From: Tethya wilhelma
Lineage: Eukaryota; Porifera; Demospongiae; Tethyida; Tethyidae
Reading direction: 5' to 3'
Assembly (NCBI GenBank): GCA_964030475.1
Contig: CAXIPT010000006.1
Coordinates: 2,680,234-2,744,233, forward strand
DNA: 64,000 bases
The notes below the pieces were generated by a model. That model ran no database searches, was not told where the DNA came from, and worked only from the letters and a program-made list of their open reading frames with translations. Made by a program: the position numbers and the translations under genes. Positions 1-11,620 of this stretch are shown in pieces (the stretch's first letter is position 1; the number at the start of each line of letters is the position of its first letter).

Positions 1-1960
1 TCAATAAAAACTACAAATCTATTGCAATAGTGCATGTATATACCCATTAGATCTCTGCATTATAGGTTCCTCAAGGGGAACCTACTGCGTGAATAGACTC
101 CTTACACCGTGATCGGTTCCCACAGTCATAATATACTTTTATATAGCTATCAGTGGCAGGCCCCGGGGTGACCGGTTCCTCTCTATATACTATGCATGTA
201 TTTGTTAGTGCATGGATCGGAACTTCGCCTTGTACCATGCACATGACCGTCTTAGACTTTCCCTCATTCATGCAATAATAATTTCCATATAAAGTTACTA
301 AAGACATATCATTCAGTAACTGATTTGTATACTTTGAAAGTTCTAAAGTTAAATTTTTCAAAGCTAATAGGCTCTAGTTTGTAGGAAAAGTGAAAATCAA
401 TAATTTTTGAAAGCTTATAGGCTATTATACTTTGTCCGAATACAAAGTTAATAGCATGCTACACTTGTTTCACTATAGTCGATCGTCATCTAATCATCTA
501 ATTCAAGCTAGCTGCCATGGAGTGGTCATGATGCTATTAATAAAAAAGCTACTCGTGCTATACTTTATATACTTGAAGCATTGACAATAATTATGCATGC
601 ATTATATGCATGTGGTTGGATATGTCACACTATAATAGTTAACATCCAGGTGTACCAATGCTCATTTCACATGATTATATACTTGGTATTATCATATTAT
701 AAGCAAAGTTTTGTGTGTCCGTCCGTGTGTCACGGGAGTTCACCGGAAGTGATGCGACCTCGAGCTAAAACGCTACTTTTTCTCTAGACTGTGGAGAATG
801 CAAGCTAAGAAAAGTATGCCTAGAGAGCTAGCTTAGACAGTACTAGCCTAGGATAGAATCACAGGCGCTACAAGTATGGCTGACTATTTTTGAGATCGCT
901 AACAAGGCTTACCAGTGGCATCTGTATCGGCCAAAGAAGCGTGATAGAGCAGCCAATCTTTTACAAAAGTAGCGTAGCAAGGGGAGGCCTTTCGCTTCTA
1001 GGAGTCTGCTTCTCTGTCGCTGTACACGAAACACAGCTAGCCAGATAACGAGTTTCTTTGCCAGCTGATTGCAAAAATGGCGGAAGTCGGAAAAGGGTCG
1101 TCTGTGACGTCACGTAGTGAGCTAAATTAATTGCATTGCTGAGGTCCAAATTGCAAAGAGGAGCAATGCATACCTTTCACTGCCCTGTACAGATGCCTGT
1201 GCACTGCTTGCATGCATCTAGCAGTAAANACTACATCATGGTAGGAATAAAAATGGTCATGCTTACTTTATAGGTTCAAACAAATGTCCGGAAATAGGTT
1301 GTGTCCGACAATAGATTACTTACTCTATAGCTGAAAGAGTTGTGATGGATAAAGATCATGATGAAAATACGAAAATTTAAATGTTGGACCACACTGTGCA
1401 AAAAAGGGCATGTGGTGTGTACAAAAAAGATCAAGATTTTTCTGGCAGGTATTTGCTGATTTGAACACACCAACAAAAATTCACATTATACAATAATTTA
1501 TTATATATTTACAGCAGACATCCACTTACAAACATTGGAATGTAGTACATCAAATTAAACATGAGACACAAAATGGCCAAATCATACAAAGCAAGCCAAC
1601 AAGATGGAGTAGGATGTTGGACTGTTGATAAGGAAGTCTTCTCATGCAGCATATGATATACTCAACAAAAGCCCACGAATGGCAACAATACTCTAGCTCA
1701 GCTGGTCTATTACAACCATCCGGCTGCTTTGAAATAATAATACATCAATTTTTCAAAATTTTGAATGAGTGATGTTCCAAAGAGAAACTAGAATGGCTAT
1801 AACAATATTTATAGACACTCCCTTTCTTAGGTACATGTATATCGATCTGTAAAAACCTCTAATAAACTTATTAGCAAATGGAAACTACAGATACATGTAT
1901 AGGCATGCAATTCAATGCTTCAAAGATCCTTCTACCAATAAACAAGGGACAGGGGCTTAC
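1..1960. other. Gene-poor AT-rich stretch
   Basis: No convincing gene is visible. It holds the dispersed repeat at 61-361, a single N at 1229 that looks like a contig join, and one short possible first exon on the + strand. That exon would start at ATG 1077 (MAEVGKGSSVTSR) and reach a possible GT donor at 1114. It overlaps a perfect CRE palindrome TGACGTCA at 1105-1112, so a promoter here is conceivable but unproven. Confidence 0.4.
61..361 (-). repeat. Dispersed repeat with a 96-codon minus-strand ORF
   Basis: The minus strand is open for 96 codons and has five cysteines, but no family is recognised. A decayed, stop-broken relative lies at about 18600-18960 in the same orientation and shares the blocks around GGTTCCTCA...GGAACCTA, TGGAAATTAT and GGTCATGT. 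Because a diverged copy exists, it is more likely a mobile or repetitive element than a host gene. An exon of a small secreted-protein family is the alternative. Confidence 0.45.
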
Positions 1961-2166
1961 CTCTGAGGTGACATCAGGCTGCTGCAGCTCACACTAGAGG
2001 CTGATAGAGGGCCGGCTGAGCTCCCCGATGACCTTTGCTGCATCTCAAGCTGACCTTTAAGATGTTGGTGAATCTGTTGCTGAATGGATCCAGGTGAAGG
2101 GGTCACAGGTACAGTGACTGGCATCACTTGAGGGACCCCACCAGGGGGGGCACTGCCTAGAGGGGT
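1961..2166 (-). CDS. Internal exon of an unrecognised minus-strand gene
   Basis: The exon opens after a strong polypyrimidine tract and CCTCCAG acceptor (2167-2180) and closes at CAGAG|GTAAGC (donor from 1960). It is 206 bp, entering in phase 0 and leaving in phase 2. The encoded 68 residues are low-complexity, rich in Pro, Gly, Ser and Gln (for example VTVPVTPSPGSIQQQIHQHL), as in disordered regions of transcription or chromatin regulators. No domain is visible and neither neighbouring exon was found within the window. Confidence 0.45.
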
Positions 2167-2706
2167 CTGGAGGGGGGGGAGAGCAAGAGTGGAGGAAGAT
2201 AAATAAGCCATGCATGATGTACACGAGAGAAAGATCATTGAGTATAGCAGGGAGGTTTAGTGAAAGAATATGACGAAGTTATAAGCTACATGTATTTATT
2301 TGCTGATTTTGTGGTACAGGCATATATAATGTAAAATTAAAATCTACTTTCAAGTCAAGCAACACTAGTACTGTGCCTAAGGTCTAAGTAACCTGTACAT
2401 GTACAGTAAAACCGTCCAAAAATATTGTGATCAATTAAATTCGGTTGATGAATAGAGAGTACACAATGCATGGTCATATGTGTGTATACAGTGTATCTAC
2501 ATTCTCACTGGTATTCCGTGGCTGTGAGTTGGTTGGATTTGATTGTGGCGGAGCATCTGATCAAACTCTTCGTCAATCTTACGATAGTTCTCTTGAGTGT
2601 GAGGTGTGAGGAGAAAGTGCTGTGTGTGTGTTTGTGTGTGAAAGAATATTAAATGCCAAGCTATATAGAACAACAAAGGTTCAAGTGAGTGCGAACAGAC
2701 TTTAGN

Positions 2707-2971
2707 GATCTGCTACAATCTCCAAATTTGTAACATTTTCTATTGAAAGGCTAGCATTATCAAGACTGTGATTTCCAGGCAGGATGATGAGGGTGGTGTT
2801 TGAAGCAAAGTAGCCATTTGGTTTGGCAGCATATTGTGAGAGTGTCATGCAAGGAACATCTTGTTCAGGGCACGAACCATCCAGTGTTGGCTTGACATAG
2901 TATTTATCAGCTAATGTGAGTGTGGTGAAGCACAGTATGATCTCCAGTATGATCATGCTCATTCTTCTCAT
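2707..2971 (-). CDS. Secreted beta-helix-type protein, 5' end only
   Basis: The ATG at 2971 begins a hydrophobic signal segment (MIILEIILCFTTLTLA) and then a mature start with a two-cysteine motif (CPEQDVPCMTLSQYA). It continues with a segment containing NTTLIILPGNHSL and IENVTNLEIV. Short cysteine-bearing N-termini followed by NTTL..LPGNH..L are, from memory, typical of large sponge families predicted to fold as right-handed beta-helices. The frame is open into a single N at 2706, where unrelated sequence follows, so the gene appears cut by an assembly join rather than by mutation. An upstream in-frame ATG at 3019 is possible, but 2971 places the signal peptide best. Confidence 0.55.
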
Positions 2972-3500
2972 GATGTATATAGAGAGTAAGAAGGTATAGG
3001 GGACTTGGGTATGCACCAAATCCTATAGTGTATGCATACAATGATATAGCAAAGAAAGAGTCAGTATAATTGTATTATTTCCTTGCTTGTGTGCATTTGA
3101 AATGGATACTATTGTCTCTGAAGATCAGAGAACAATAGTAATCTAATAATCTCTAGTAACCACTTAACTTTCAAACAACCATCAATTATACCAAGAATTG
3201 TTTGCACAATTATAACTGCATGGTTACCATATTAAAGCCTGGTTTGCAATACTGCTGTGTCATGTGATAATTTTTGAACACTAACATAATGTACATATCA
3301 CACACAATATCATACATAGAGCTATGCCAAATGTCTTGCTTTATACTGTGTCACCTGATGAAGTATTAAATTATTACACAACAATGTTCATATAATATCT
3401 GGTCACACATTCATCTCTCATGTATGGCTGTAAAACATTCTGAAGAATCAACAGCATGGCCCATGGGTCTAGGGTTTCTAATACTATCACTCAATTATTA

Positions 3501-3870
3501 ACAAGTAGTAAAAATTTCAAAAAAATAAGTAGTGTAGGAATGGGCAGTGCGGTAAAAAGCATTGGAACAAGGCATGTCTCAATTTCGGCACATGACTACT
3601 TCATTTTTGATTTATTCTTGATTGATATCCCTAATATGGACCTTCAGTGTCATATATGCAATACCATAGCTTTGTGTTGTGTTGGTTCAATCTAATCAGT
3701 TGGCTAAGCAGTGGAGACAGGCAACTTAAACTAAACTGCCGGCCAAGAGTTGCATGGGCATAAAAAATGAAGTAGTCATGTGCCGAAATTGAGACATGCC
3801 TTGTTCCAATGCTTTTTACCGCACTGCCCATTCCTACACTACTTATTTTTTTGAAATTTTTACTACTTGT
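3501..3870. mobile_element. MITE family 1, copy 1 (about 370 bp)
   Basis: Long terminal inverted repeats of about 110 bp start with ACAAGTAGTAAAAATTTC and end with its complement. Both arms carry GGAATGGGCAGTGCGGTAAA and GACTACTTCATTTTT. The interior has no transposase. Other copies are at 20906-21224 and, truncated, at 45100-45467. Confidence 0.85.
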
Positions 3871-4010
3871 TCATTCACTTTTTTCAACACTACAGTGTGG
3901 AGACTATCAGAGACTGGCGAGTCTCAACAAAAAGCTTGAGTAGCAGCTAGCTACATGCATTTCATTCATTATGCTGGAGGAGGCTAATGCGCATGCGCAG
4001 AATAAGGGCA
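3871..4010. repeat. Flank shared with MITE copy 2
   Basis: The reverse complement of this stretch matches 20762-20905, including GCGCATGCGCATTA and AGTCTCTGATAGTCTCCACA. It adjoins MITE family 1 at both loci but is absent beside copy 3, so copies 1 and 2 share more than the MITE itself. Confidence 0.65.
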
Positions 4011-4035
4011 CGAGGAGAATTGTAATGGTCCTGCT

Positions 4036-4188
4036 CAGAGGAGGTACGACACGAGTGCGCCTTTGCTGAGCTGGCAAGTCTGTTAATTACATTCCGATCA
4101 TGTGACCACAATACTTCACAATGAGAGTTGATCACGTGCACCTCGTTTGCCAGCTCAGCAAAGGCGCACTCGTGTCGTACCTCCTCTG
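4036..4188. mobile_element. hAT-like MITE, copy 1 (153 bp)
   Basis: Terminal inverted repeats of about 42 bp begin CAGAGGAGGTACGACACGAG and end in the complement. The same 9 bases, GGTCCTGCT, flank both ends as a target-site duplication. CAG-type termini with an 8-9 bp duplication fit the hAT superfamily. It encodes nothing. Copy 2 is at 21712-21871. Confidence 0.85.
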
Positions 4189-5483
4189 GGTCCTGCTAGG
4201 GCCTGCTCATGTTAGGGCAATACAATATATGAATATCATTAAATGACGCAAAAACCATTGCCATGACGTTATATGTTTGTAGTTGCAAGCTAGCCAAGCG
4301 CGTAGACTGTAGAGCGCAGACTGCAGGCTTCCTCCAGAATCCTCCTTTGACCTTTCATGCTTTCACTCAAGGAAATTTAAGGAGACGACTCTGACTGCTC
4401 ATTGAGCTGCTCATCTTCATGAATAAGCTGCATGAGACTGATGATGTCTGTACCAGACGTGGATCACTCCGCACTGACTCAGATTCAGACTGATGATTAG
4501 CCTGGTAAGTATAGCAACTTGACTCAGTAGTTCAGAGTCACTCACATACACAACAATGATTGTTTAACTAAGCCTATTAAAGATATAAACTGTCAGCCAC
4601 ATTATGCCACATGCATACAGAGTCATTAAGTTGGCTGTAGATACATGTCAGGCTTATAGTATGTGTGTCAACAGTCTCAAGAGGTGGTCAACAGTCATAC
4701 CATCATACTATGGTATGCTAATATTGGTAATCTGGACCAAAATTTGATTGTCCAATTTTTAGGCCTTGACTCTTGATCACACAATTTTGGAAGGCTTGAT
4801 CGTAAAGAATTTGACCCGTGAAATCAGCTATAACATGCTAGCTGTAGCTATATAGTGCCCATTTTAAGTTACTGTTGATCCTGGTTGTGGGTGTTAATCA
4901 GCAGTATCGTGACCACCACTTGTGTCTGTATCAGTTACCATGCTGAACTCTATATAGTGTCCGAGTCACCATAACAATACGTGTTTAATTTTATTCATTT
5001 ATTGTGGACAGACAATGTTTGCTACGTACCTGCACATGTACATGGACTGAGCCTACAACTACTGATGGTTCTCAGATGACATTACTGCTCCATGAACAGT
5101 ATGATAGCCAAGAACACCCTGTTTGAGATGTTTAATTGTTAATCTGAGGCAGTTCTAGAATCATCCATCATAAGGGATACCATTGCAAGGCCTGGAGACT
5201 CCAACAGCTCTGGTATCAAGCTTTGGCATTTGGTCAACAAACAAAAGCTCTCAAGGTAAGTTTATTCTAGCCTTTCTCTCACACCTGAACTCCATGGACT
5301 GATTGTTGTAGTCTAGTTCTAGACCCCACCTCTCTCTGTCAGCAGAAAAAGGGAGTCTAGAAAAACTGGCACATGCACATTTTGTGTTCCTGCTCAAAAA
5401 CGGCTAGACTGCGGCCAACTAGATTGCTAGCTTGTTCAGTGTTACATGACACAACCTCAAATATTTTTCACACAAGTATTGTG

Positions 5484-5534
<51 letters not shown>

Positions 5535-5607
5535 ACGCACGCAAGAGAGAAACTTAGAATAAAGTTAATGTAATAACTATATATGTATTAAATTTTGATT
5601 TTCCAAN

Positions 5608-5654
<47 letters not shown>

Positions 5655-5843
5655 AATATAAGTATGCACTAGCTATTATAAATCCTCCTTTTATCTGATC
5701 ACTTAGTCAGGGTTGTATAAGGTAAAAGGGAGAGCCTGTAAACGAAGCTAATGGTTGTAGTTGCTGGATACATAAAAAATTACATGTCTTCATAAATAAT
5801 GTATATAGGATTCCATTGACCACAATACTTAAAATTAAACTTG
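4189..5843. other. Intergenic with microsatellites
   Basis: No convincing coding exon. Strong donor-like GTAAGT sites at about 4505 and 5255 follow sequence without a long ORF, so an unannotated spliced non-coding transcript is possible but unsupported. TG runs lie at 5480-5532 and 5608-5653 around a single N at 5607. A short dispersed repeat (AAAGGGAGAGCCTG) is near 5725. Confidence 0.5.
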
Positions 5844-6075
5844 TAAAGTCCATCTGGTTTGAGAATGCCGCTGGAAGTGAAATAATGAGATTCATGCCAT
5901 ACTTATTTTATGGTACACAATAGCTAACTTTTGACTGGTAAGGGTTAGGAAGCTGCAAAATTAACCAAAAGAATGCGGAGAACGAGCGCTTTCCAATGGC
6001 GCTTGAAATTTTGAAATTTGTTGGATAAAGTTATTCAAGTTTTTCTACCGGCATTCTCAAACCAGATGGACTTTA
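5844..6075. mobile_element. MITE family 3, copy 1 (about 230 bp)
   Basis: Terminal inverted repeats read TAAAGTCCATCTGGTTTGAG and its complement at 6056-6075. The interior is non-coding. A second, about 85-90% similar copy by eye lies at 33779-34002. TA may be the target site. Confidence 0.8.
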
Positions 6076-6390
6076 GTAAGTCAAACCATACTATATACTT
6101 CTGGGTAGAAGTGAATGTAGACCAAAATAAATGCATGCCATGAATGCTGCTTTAATTTGCTCAATGCTACACAACTTGAGAAAATTGCAGCTATCCAGCT
6201 AGCAAGGGACTCATGCAAGTAGGTGTGTTTAATTTCAAATTTAATAATTATAACATCTATGTTGATTTAATTTACTGTCATTAATTTTAGTTTTAAATTA
6301 CATACATGTGTAGTTTTTTCTTATCACTGTGGTGAAATTGAGGTTGTTTTTATAATTAACGCATGCACACATTTAATTGCACAACTGTAG

Positions 6391-6549
6391 GTTAGTTTTG
6401 ATATTGCTAAGTCAGCCACCTTTGAGAAGCTATTCTGCCAAAACATCAAGGGGAAATGTCCCCTTGTTAAGTTTCGTGTCCCAGTTGAGATAGCCAGAGA
6501 GCAAAGAAAGAAAATTGCTGCTGCAAGATCCAAGCATGATGAATTGTAG
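6391..6549 (+). CDS. Orphan 3'-terminal exon of an unknown gene
   Basis: After a CTGTAG acceptor ending at 6390 the sequence is open for 52 codons to a TAG at 6547-6549, in phase 0. The codon pattern and composition look genuinely coding, with a basic helix near the end (EIAREQRKKIAAARSKHDEL). No family is recognised. No upstream exon is visible; the preceding 300 bp is mostly MITE and AT-rich sequence. It may be the end of a gene broken by insertion or contig joining, or a retained fragment. Confidence 0.4.
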   Translation, partial: VSFDIAKSATFEKLFCQNIKGKCPLVKFRVPVEIAREQRKKIAAARSKHDEL

Positions 6550-8821
6550 TATTGATATTATAGTATAGGGAGGATACAAGCCATTTATTTGAATTATGAT
6601 TACAAATTTAGACACTTGAGCTACAGTGCTTACAGTCTAAAAAATAGAATTCGGTTTTTGCCTACAACTAACAACTTCGTTAAATTTAACTAAAAAAAAA
6701 ACTTCTGGTTGAATTTTAAGTTTGTTTTTTAATGCATGAACCAAGGTATAAATTTTAGTCCACTCCAAAGTGGTTTAGGACTACTTAACAGTTTGTCCCA
6801 CCCCAACTTTCAGGGTATAGTCATCATCAGATTTGACATTTTTATGGAATTCTATAGTTTGTGCTGGATATCACTGGTATTGTACGGTTTGAGATAAAGG
6901 CAATGGTACTCAAAGCTAGTCCATTAATTTTTATGACAAACTTGTCATGCAAGTTTCAGATCTTAGCTGCTAATGCTTCTCAAGTTTCCCGCAAACCAAA
7001 AACGGTATCAAAAAGTCAAAGAAATGCTCATTGAAAGTGAAGTTTATGCTTCTCACCATCCAAACTCCTGCATAAGATGGACAAACTGGTCATAAGTGCT
7101 TGGGTAAAGTTGCAGACTTTAACCAGAAACAGTTTGCCATTTTCTCATCTAACTGATTTTTTATTGGTGCTCTCTATCAGAAGCCATATCTCTGCACTAA
7201 ATGGTTGCCATGACAACATATGTGGTTAGGTTATAGTGTTGATGATCATCAAAAATTTTAGTTTAAAAATACTTAGCTATGTTTAAGAGTTATTAGACTT
7301 AGTGTATATTGTTTCGACTCTCTTAGTGATTCAAATAGATTTTATTTTTGAGAAAACNGTGTAGGGGGGGGGGGGGGGGGGGGGGGGGGGGTTGCATGTC
7401 TAAAGGCGGGTGAGCCCACACTCATTCATCAAATCAAGAGGAGATTTAACTGTCCCTTTCCATTTTTGCGGAGAGTCTGCCAAACCTGGCGGGCTAGCAA
7501 GACTAATTATATGTACAGTGCAAGTATATATAGCTAGGTGCATTGATCTCTTCTGAAGAGTCTGGTCAACTGTGCATATACCAAGCTCATCCTCTCATTT
7601 GCCAGAATTTGGTCATGAGAGACCACATGCAATCATGTTTGTGGATGATCATTGAAGTTGCTAGCTCTCTTGATCATCGGCCCTGCTAGAACAACTTAAG
7701 AGATTGAGATCTTTATGGCGAAGATGCATATGCTTGCCTATGGATATGGAAAGAGTCAATTTTACAATGGACTATAATAAATTATGCCGGCCATATTTGA
7801 TTTGAAGACTGTCAGAGCTATGCAGGGATCAACAGAACATTCATAAGGTAGTTTACTTCTATTTGTTTATCAAAGTTAGATCTCGCTTGTTAGCTCTATG
7901 AATGCATGGAAAATTCAGTCTAGTATATATATCGCTCAGCATTCGACCAGATAGAGTTTGAAAGACTTGGATTCGAATCCCAGCTAGATCTCAAGATTTT
8001 TTCCAATAGAGCTCATGCACACTTAATTTGGCCAGGCATGCATTGATTGGAGCAGAGAATAGTAGTATATACTATTTATAGGCACTAGTCGACTTCCGAA
8101 TCAGATCTCAAGGCCTATACAGTCATGTATAATGGCATGACCGTATGCATAATGCAAATACATGACCAGCATGTTCTTCCTAACATGATAAACGTGCCAT
8201 ACCTAAATCCAACCTGACTTAGTCTGCCACATGATCAATTGCAAGCCATAGTTTCATTATTGATACATGTGTATAGAGCCTCGTTCCGATCATTGTGCAA
8301 GTATATACTCACATTGCATGGTCACGCATGGCTAAACTCTAGATTTCTAGAAAAAATTATGAGAGAGATCCGTGAAAGCTTCCTTGATCGTCCACGTGGA
8401 GTCCATCCTTAGAAGTGTGCTTATAGATTATAATATTATATACAATTATCTATACAACCTCCATGCACCCAGTGGTACCCACTTGTGGATAACATGATTG
8501 TGGTCTGAGTATCATGGAGATTCAGGCAATGATTGAGAGCGAGTTTAGCATCCGCAGTTCTCCCATTTTTTGGGCCTGGAAGAGTCTGGTCCTAGCAAAA
8601 CATAATTATGATCATTGTGCTCTGTCATTATCAATGGGAACAAAAGTAGCTTGATGTTACAAACTATGATATTATATACTGCCTATTAAATCAAAAGTCT
8701 TTCCTATGCATGTTCAGCATATACCTATAAAACAATGTCATTATCTGAGCTGTTAATTCAGTCTATGTGTAGCTGTTATAATACTGTTTGTTCTGTTGTT
8801 ACATTAATTGAACTGTTTGTT
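6550..8821. other. Intergenic, no gene seen
   Basis: AT-rich sequence without supported exons. It contains a single N at 7358 followed by a poly-G run of about 28 bases (7364-7391), typical of a poorly resolved contig end. A tRNA-B-box-like sequence (GGATTCGAATCCC, about 7968) occurs, but no cloverleaf can be built around it. Confidence 0.5.
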
Positions 8822-10661
8822 TCATTGCCATCGATTTCTCCTGATATCTGGTGCACGTTCAATGGCAGCTTGTTCCCTTGGCTTAGTGAAGCACACAGAA
8901 AGATGCTGTGTTCCACAATGTGGTGCTGGGCAACACTGTTGATCAGGGAGTGGACAAGGACTACCAGGTCCACAAGCTTGCAGGCCGATGCAATCAAAGG
9001 TACCAGATGGGCATGCTGATGTTTCAGCTCTCTCAATGTCTGTATGCATAATAATACATATTTTATGAGTTCAAAAGTAATTTGCACACGTACACTGCAT
9101 GATTTGTCAGTTCACATTAGCTTGTAGCGCGAAGTTAAGAATGCATGGTTTCATAAAATTAATATTTAAGTTTGTGTGTAGTTAACGCTGTCCATGCATG
9201 CATAGTAATGTTATGATCTTAAACATATACTTGTCCTATACTATCCCATGTGCCCACAATGTGTCAGTTACTTTATACCATTTTCATATCGATGAGCTTC
9301 CATTTCAGCTTTAGCTTGTTGTACTGGACTACTGAAGCACACACGTCCACACAGTGAATCACAGCACTCTTGATCAGGAAGAGGGCATGGAATACCAGGT
9401 GCACAACGTTGCAGACTAATGCACTCAAATGAGTTAGCAGGTGGGCATGATGACATCATAGCAGCTCTTTCAAGCTCTGCACAGCACAAAATTAATTATT
9501 GATTATTATTAATTAATTTTGATAATCATGCACCTGGGTTCTAGCTAGCTATAGATCTCTCTAGTGATTTTTCATGCAAGTCTTGCATTGTAAGCTGTAA
9601 CAAAATTTGTGCGTGGTCTCTTTATGTGTGCAATCATGCAGGGCTAACATTAGTATGCGGAATATGCCATGCATGCCTGCATGCATGGTTTTGTCTCATC
9701 CCTTGATGTGCATGTGTGTATGCATGAATAATAATGTACCATTTTCATATCGACGAGCTTCCATTTCAGCTTTAGCTCGTTGTACTGGACTACTGAAGCA
9801 CACACGTCCACACAGTGAATCACAGCACTCTTGATCAGGAAGAGGGCATGGAATACCAGGTGCACAACGTTGTAGGCTAATGCACTCAAATGAGTTAGCA
9901 GGTGGGCATGATGACATTACAGCAGCTTTTTTAAGCCCTGCATGCAAATGATTGTTAATTTGTTTATGCATGTAGTTCAATTATTGTTTGATAAATACTG
10001 GTAATGCAATGTATTATTATTAGTGATTTTGTCTAGCATCATTCCCAGGCTCAAGGTGAGAGCTTGCATGGGAATGAGGCTATAATTATTTTGTCAATCA
10101 GTGTCTCTAATATTAATGTACCTTGTTCAATAGCTTTCCTTTCACCTGCTAGCAGTGGTCCAGTATTTTCAATGCATATTCCACGTTGGAAGGGTGGAGT
10201 AGCACAGTTTGCAGGGCAACATATTTGACTGGCAAGACATGGGCATTCATCTTCAATTTCACAATCCACCTCATTGGGATGTGGGCAAACATCCATGACC
10301 TCAGCCCGATGGCCCCGATCTGCATGCATGCCATGGATGAGTGAGTTAATTTTAATATAAATGTTGCAATCGATTAAAATTACAGTACAGTATATACTGT
10401 AGATCTGGAAATTTTAATTCATCACTTTTTTTTATTGATGAACTTTGCAAGCACAGCAAACAATTTAATATTGCTGACAATAACAGTGCTACTGGTACGT
10501 GGCAGAAAATTTCCTAGTCTACACAATCCTGCATCGTAAATGCATTTACATAATGTACCTCGAATTCTGAAGGCATTCTGCCTTGCCAGTGTATGTAGAC
10601 CTTCAGTGATATCTAGGAAGAGTCCTGCTGCTATTACGGTAGTCAACAGCAATCCTGACAT
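8822..10661 (-). CDS. Secreted four-WAP-domain protein, 304 aa, five exons
   Basis: Exons on the minus strand are 10559-10661, 10122-10319, 9740-9937, 9279-9476 and 8822-9039, all joined in phase 1. Exon 1 encodes a signal peptide (MSGLLLTTVIAAGLFLDITEG). Exons 2-4 are each exactly 198 bp and encode one eight-cysteine module plus a short charged helix. Exon 5 encodes a fourth module and the stop. The cysteine order (C..C..C..C..CC...C..C, as in CPLPDQECCDSLCGRVC) fits the WAP four-disulfide core. WAP proteins are usually extracellular protease inhibitors or antimicrobial factors, so that role is inferred. Exons 3 and 4 are nearly identical and so recent duplicates; exon 2 is the most divergent. 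Whole-domain symmetric 1-1 exons are classic substrates for exon duplication. Confidence 0.82.
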
Positions 10662-11204
10662 TTTTTCATATGCTTTGTCTGCTTGATGAAAAGAAACTTT
10701 ATTCAGTGCAGTCCAACTTTTTGAGATTGAAGATGATGTCCTCTTTTATTATTACTGAAGTTATAAAGGCACTGCTTGCCAACTGATTTTTGTTAACATG
10801 GAGTATCATAGCTGGCAACTCTAAATTTATAGCTACGATAGCTCTCCAATGTCACCATATAAAATTATAGTTGAGTTTCGTAAAAGATACTCATATGAAT
10901 TATTATCATACTATACACTTCACAATACAATCATGTATAAGCTGAATTTGTGTCTGCACGTGTACTACGTATAATAGCTACAAAGGAATCTCATAGCATG
11001 AATGACAGTACTTGGTAGAAAAATTAAGTTTGACTACATGTAACAGTGTACTTAGTAACAAACTTGTTGTGGTAATAATACTCTATAGCCATGGCTGCAT
11101 GTTAATTTTATAGTATAATATTATGCATGCATGTGAATATTGTTGTTGTTCCTTCATGCTACGTGATTCCAATTGTTTGGTAGATAGTGAACTCAATTAA
11201 GTAT

Positions 11205-11620
11205 AAGGTTTTAGTTAGTTCCATAAGTGGTTTAGTTACATTTAATTTGTTTGTAAGCATGAAGAGCTATAATATTATAATAGGTGATTGTATCCTTCAT
11301 GCTGTGGGATTCCTACTGGACTTTGTATAATAGTGAACTCAAGATTAAAGTTATTGTTTAAATTAGTTCCGTAAATGGTTTAAATACATCCGTTTGTTTT
11401 AAATTAATAGTTCCGTAAATGGTTTAAATACATCTGTTTGATTTAAATTAGTTCCGTAAATGGTTAAGATACATCTGTTTGTTTTGAATTAGTTCCATAA
11501 ATGATTTAGATACATCTGTTTTAAATTGGTTACATTAATCATGATAAATGGCATCTTTTTTTTTTAATTAGTTTTGTAAAATTAATGGTTTAGATACATC
11601 TGTGTGTATATAATTTTATT
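11205..11620. repeat. Minisatellite, about 48-bp period
   Basis: Degenerate tandem units built around TTAGTTCCGTAAATGGTTTA and ATACATCTGTTTG recur about seven times. The central units are the most alike, consistent with slippage or unequal exchange. Confidence 0.75.

Noticed and set aside
4380..5255. Small plus-strand gene with donors at about 4505 and 5255
   Set aside because: The only ORF is 24 codons and no acceptor pairs convincingly; at most a non-coding transcript.
5844..6075. Retroviral or LTR element
   Set aside because: Inverted, not direct, terminal repeats and no coding capacity; a MITE fits. No reverse transcriptase, integrase or viral gene was seen anywhere in the window.
7930..8010. 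Possible tRNA or SINE head with a B-box-like GGATTCGAATCCC
   Set aside because: No acceptor or anticodon stems could be formed and no repeated copy with a tail was found. A similar B-box-like site on the minus strand near 38375 also lacks a cloverleaf.
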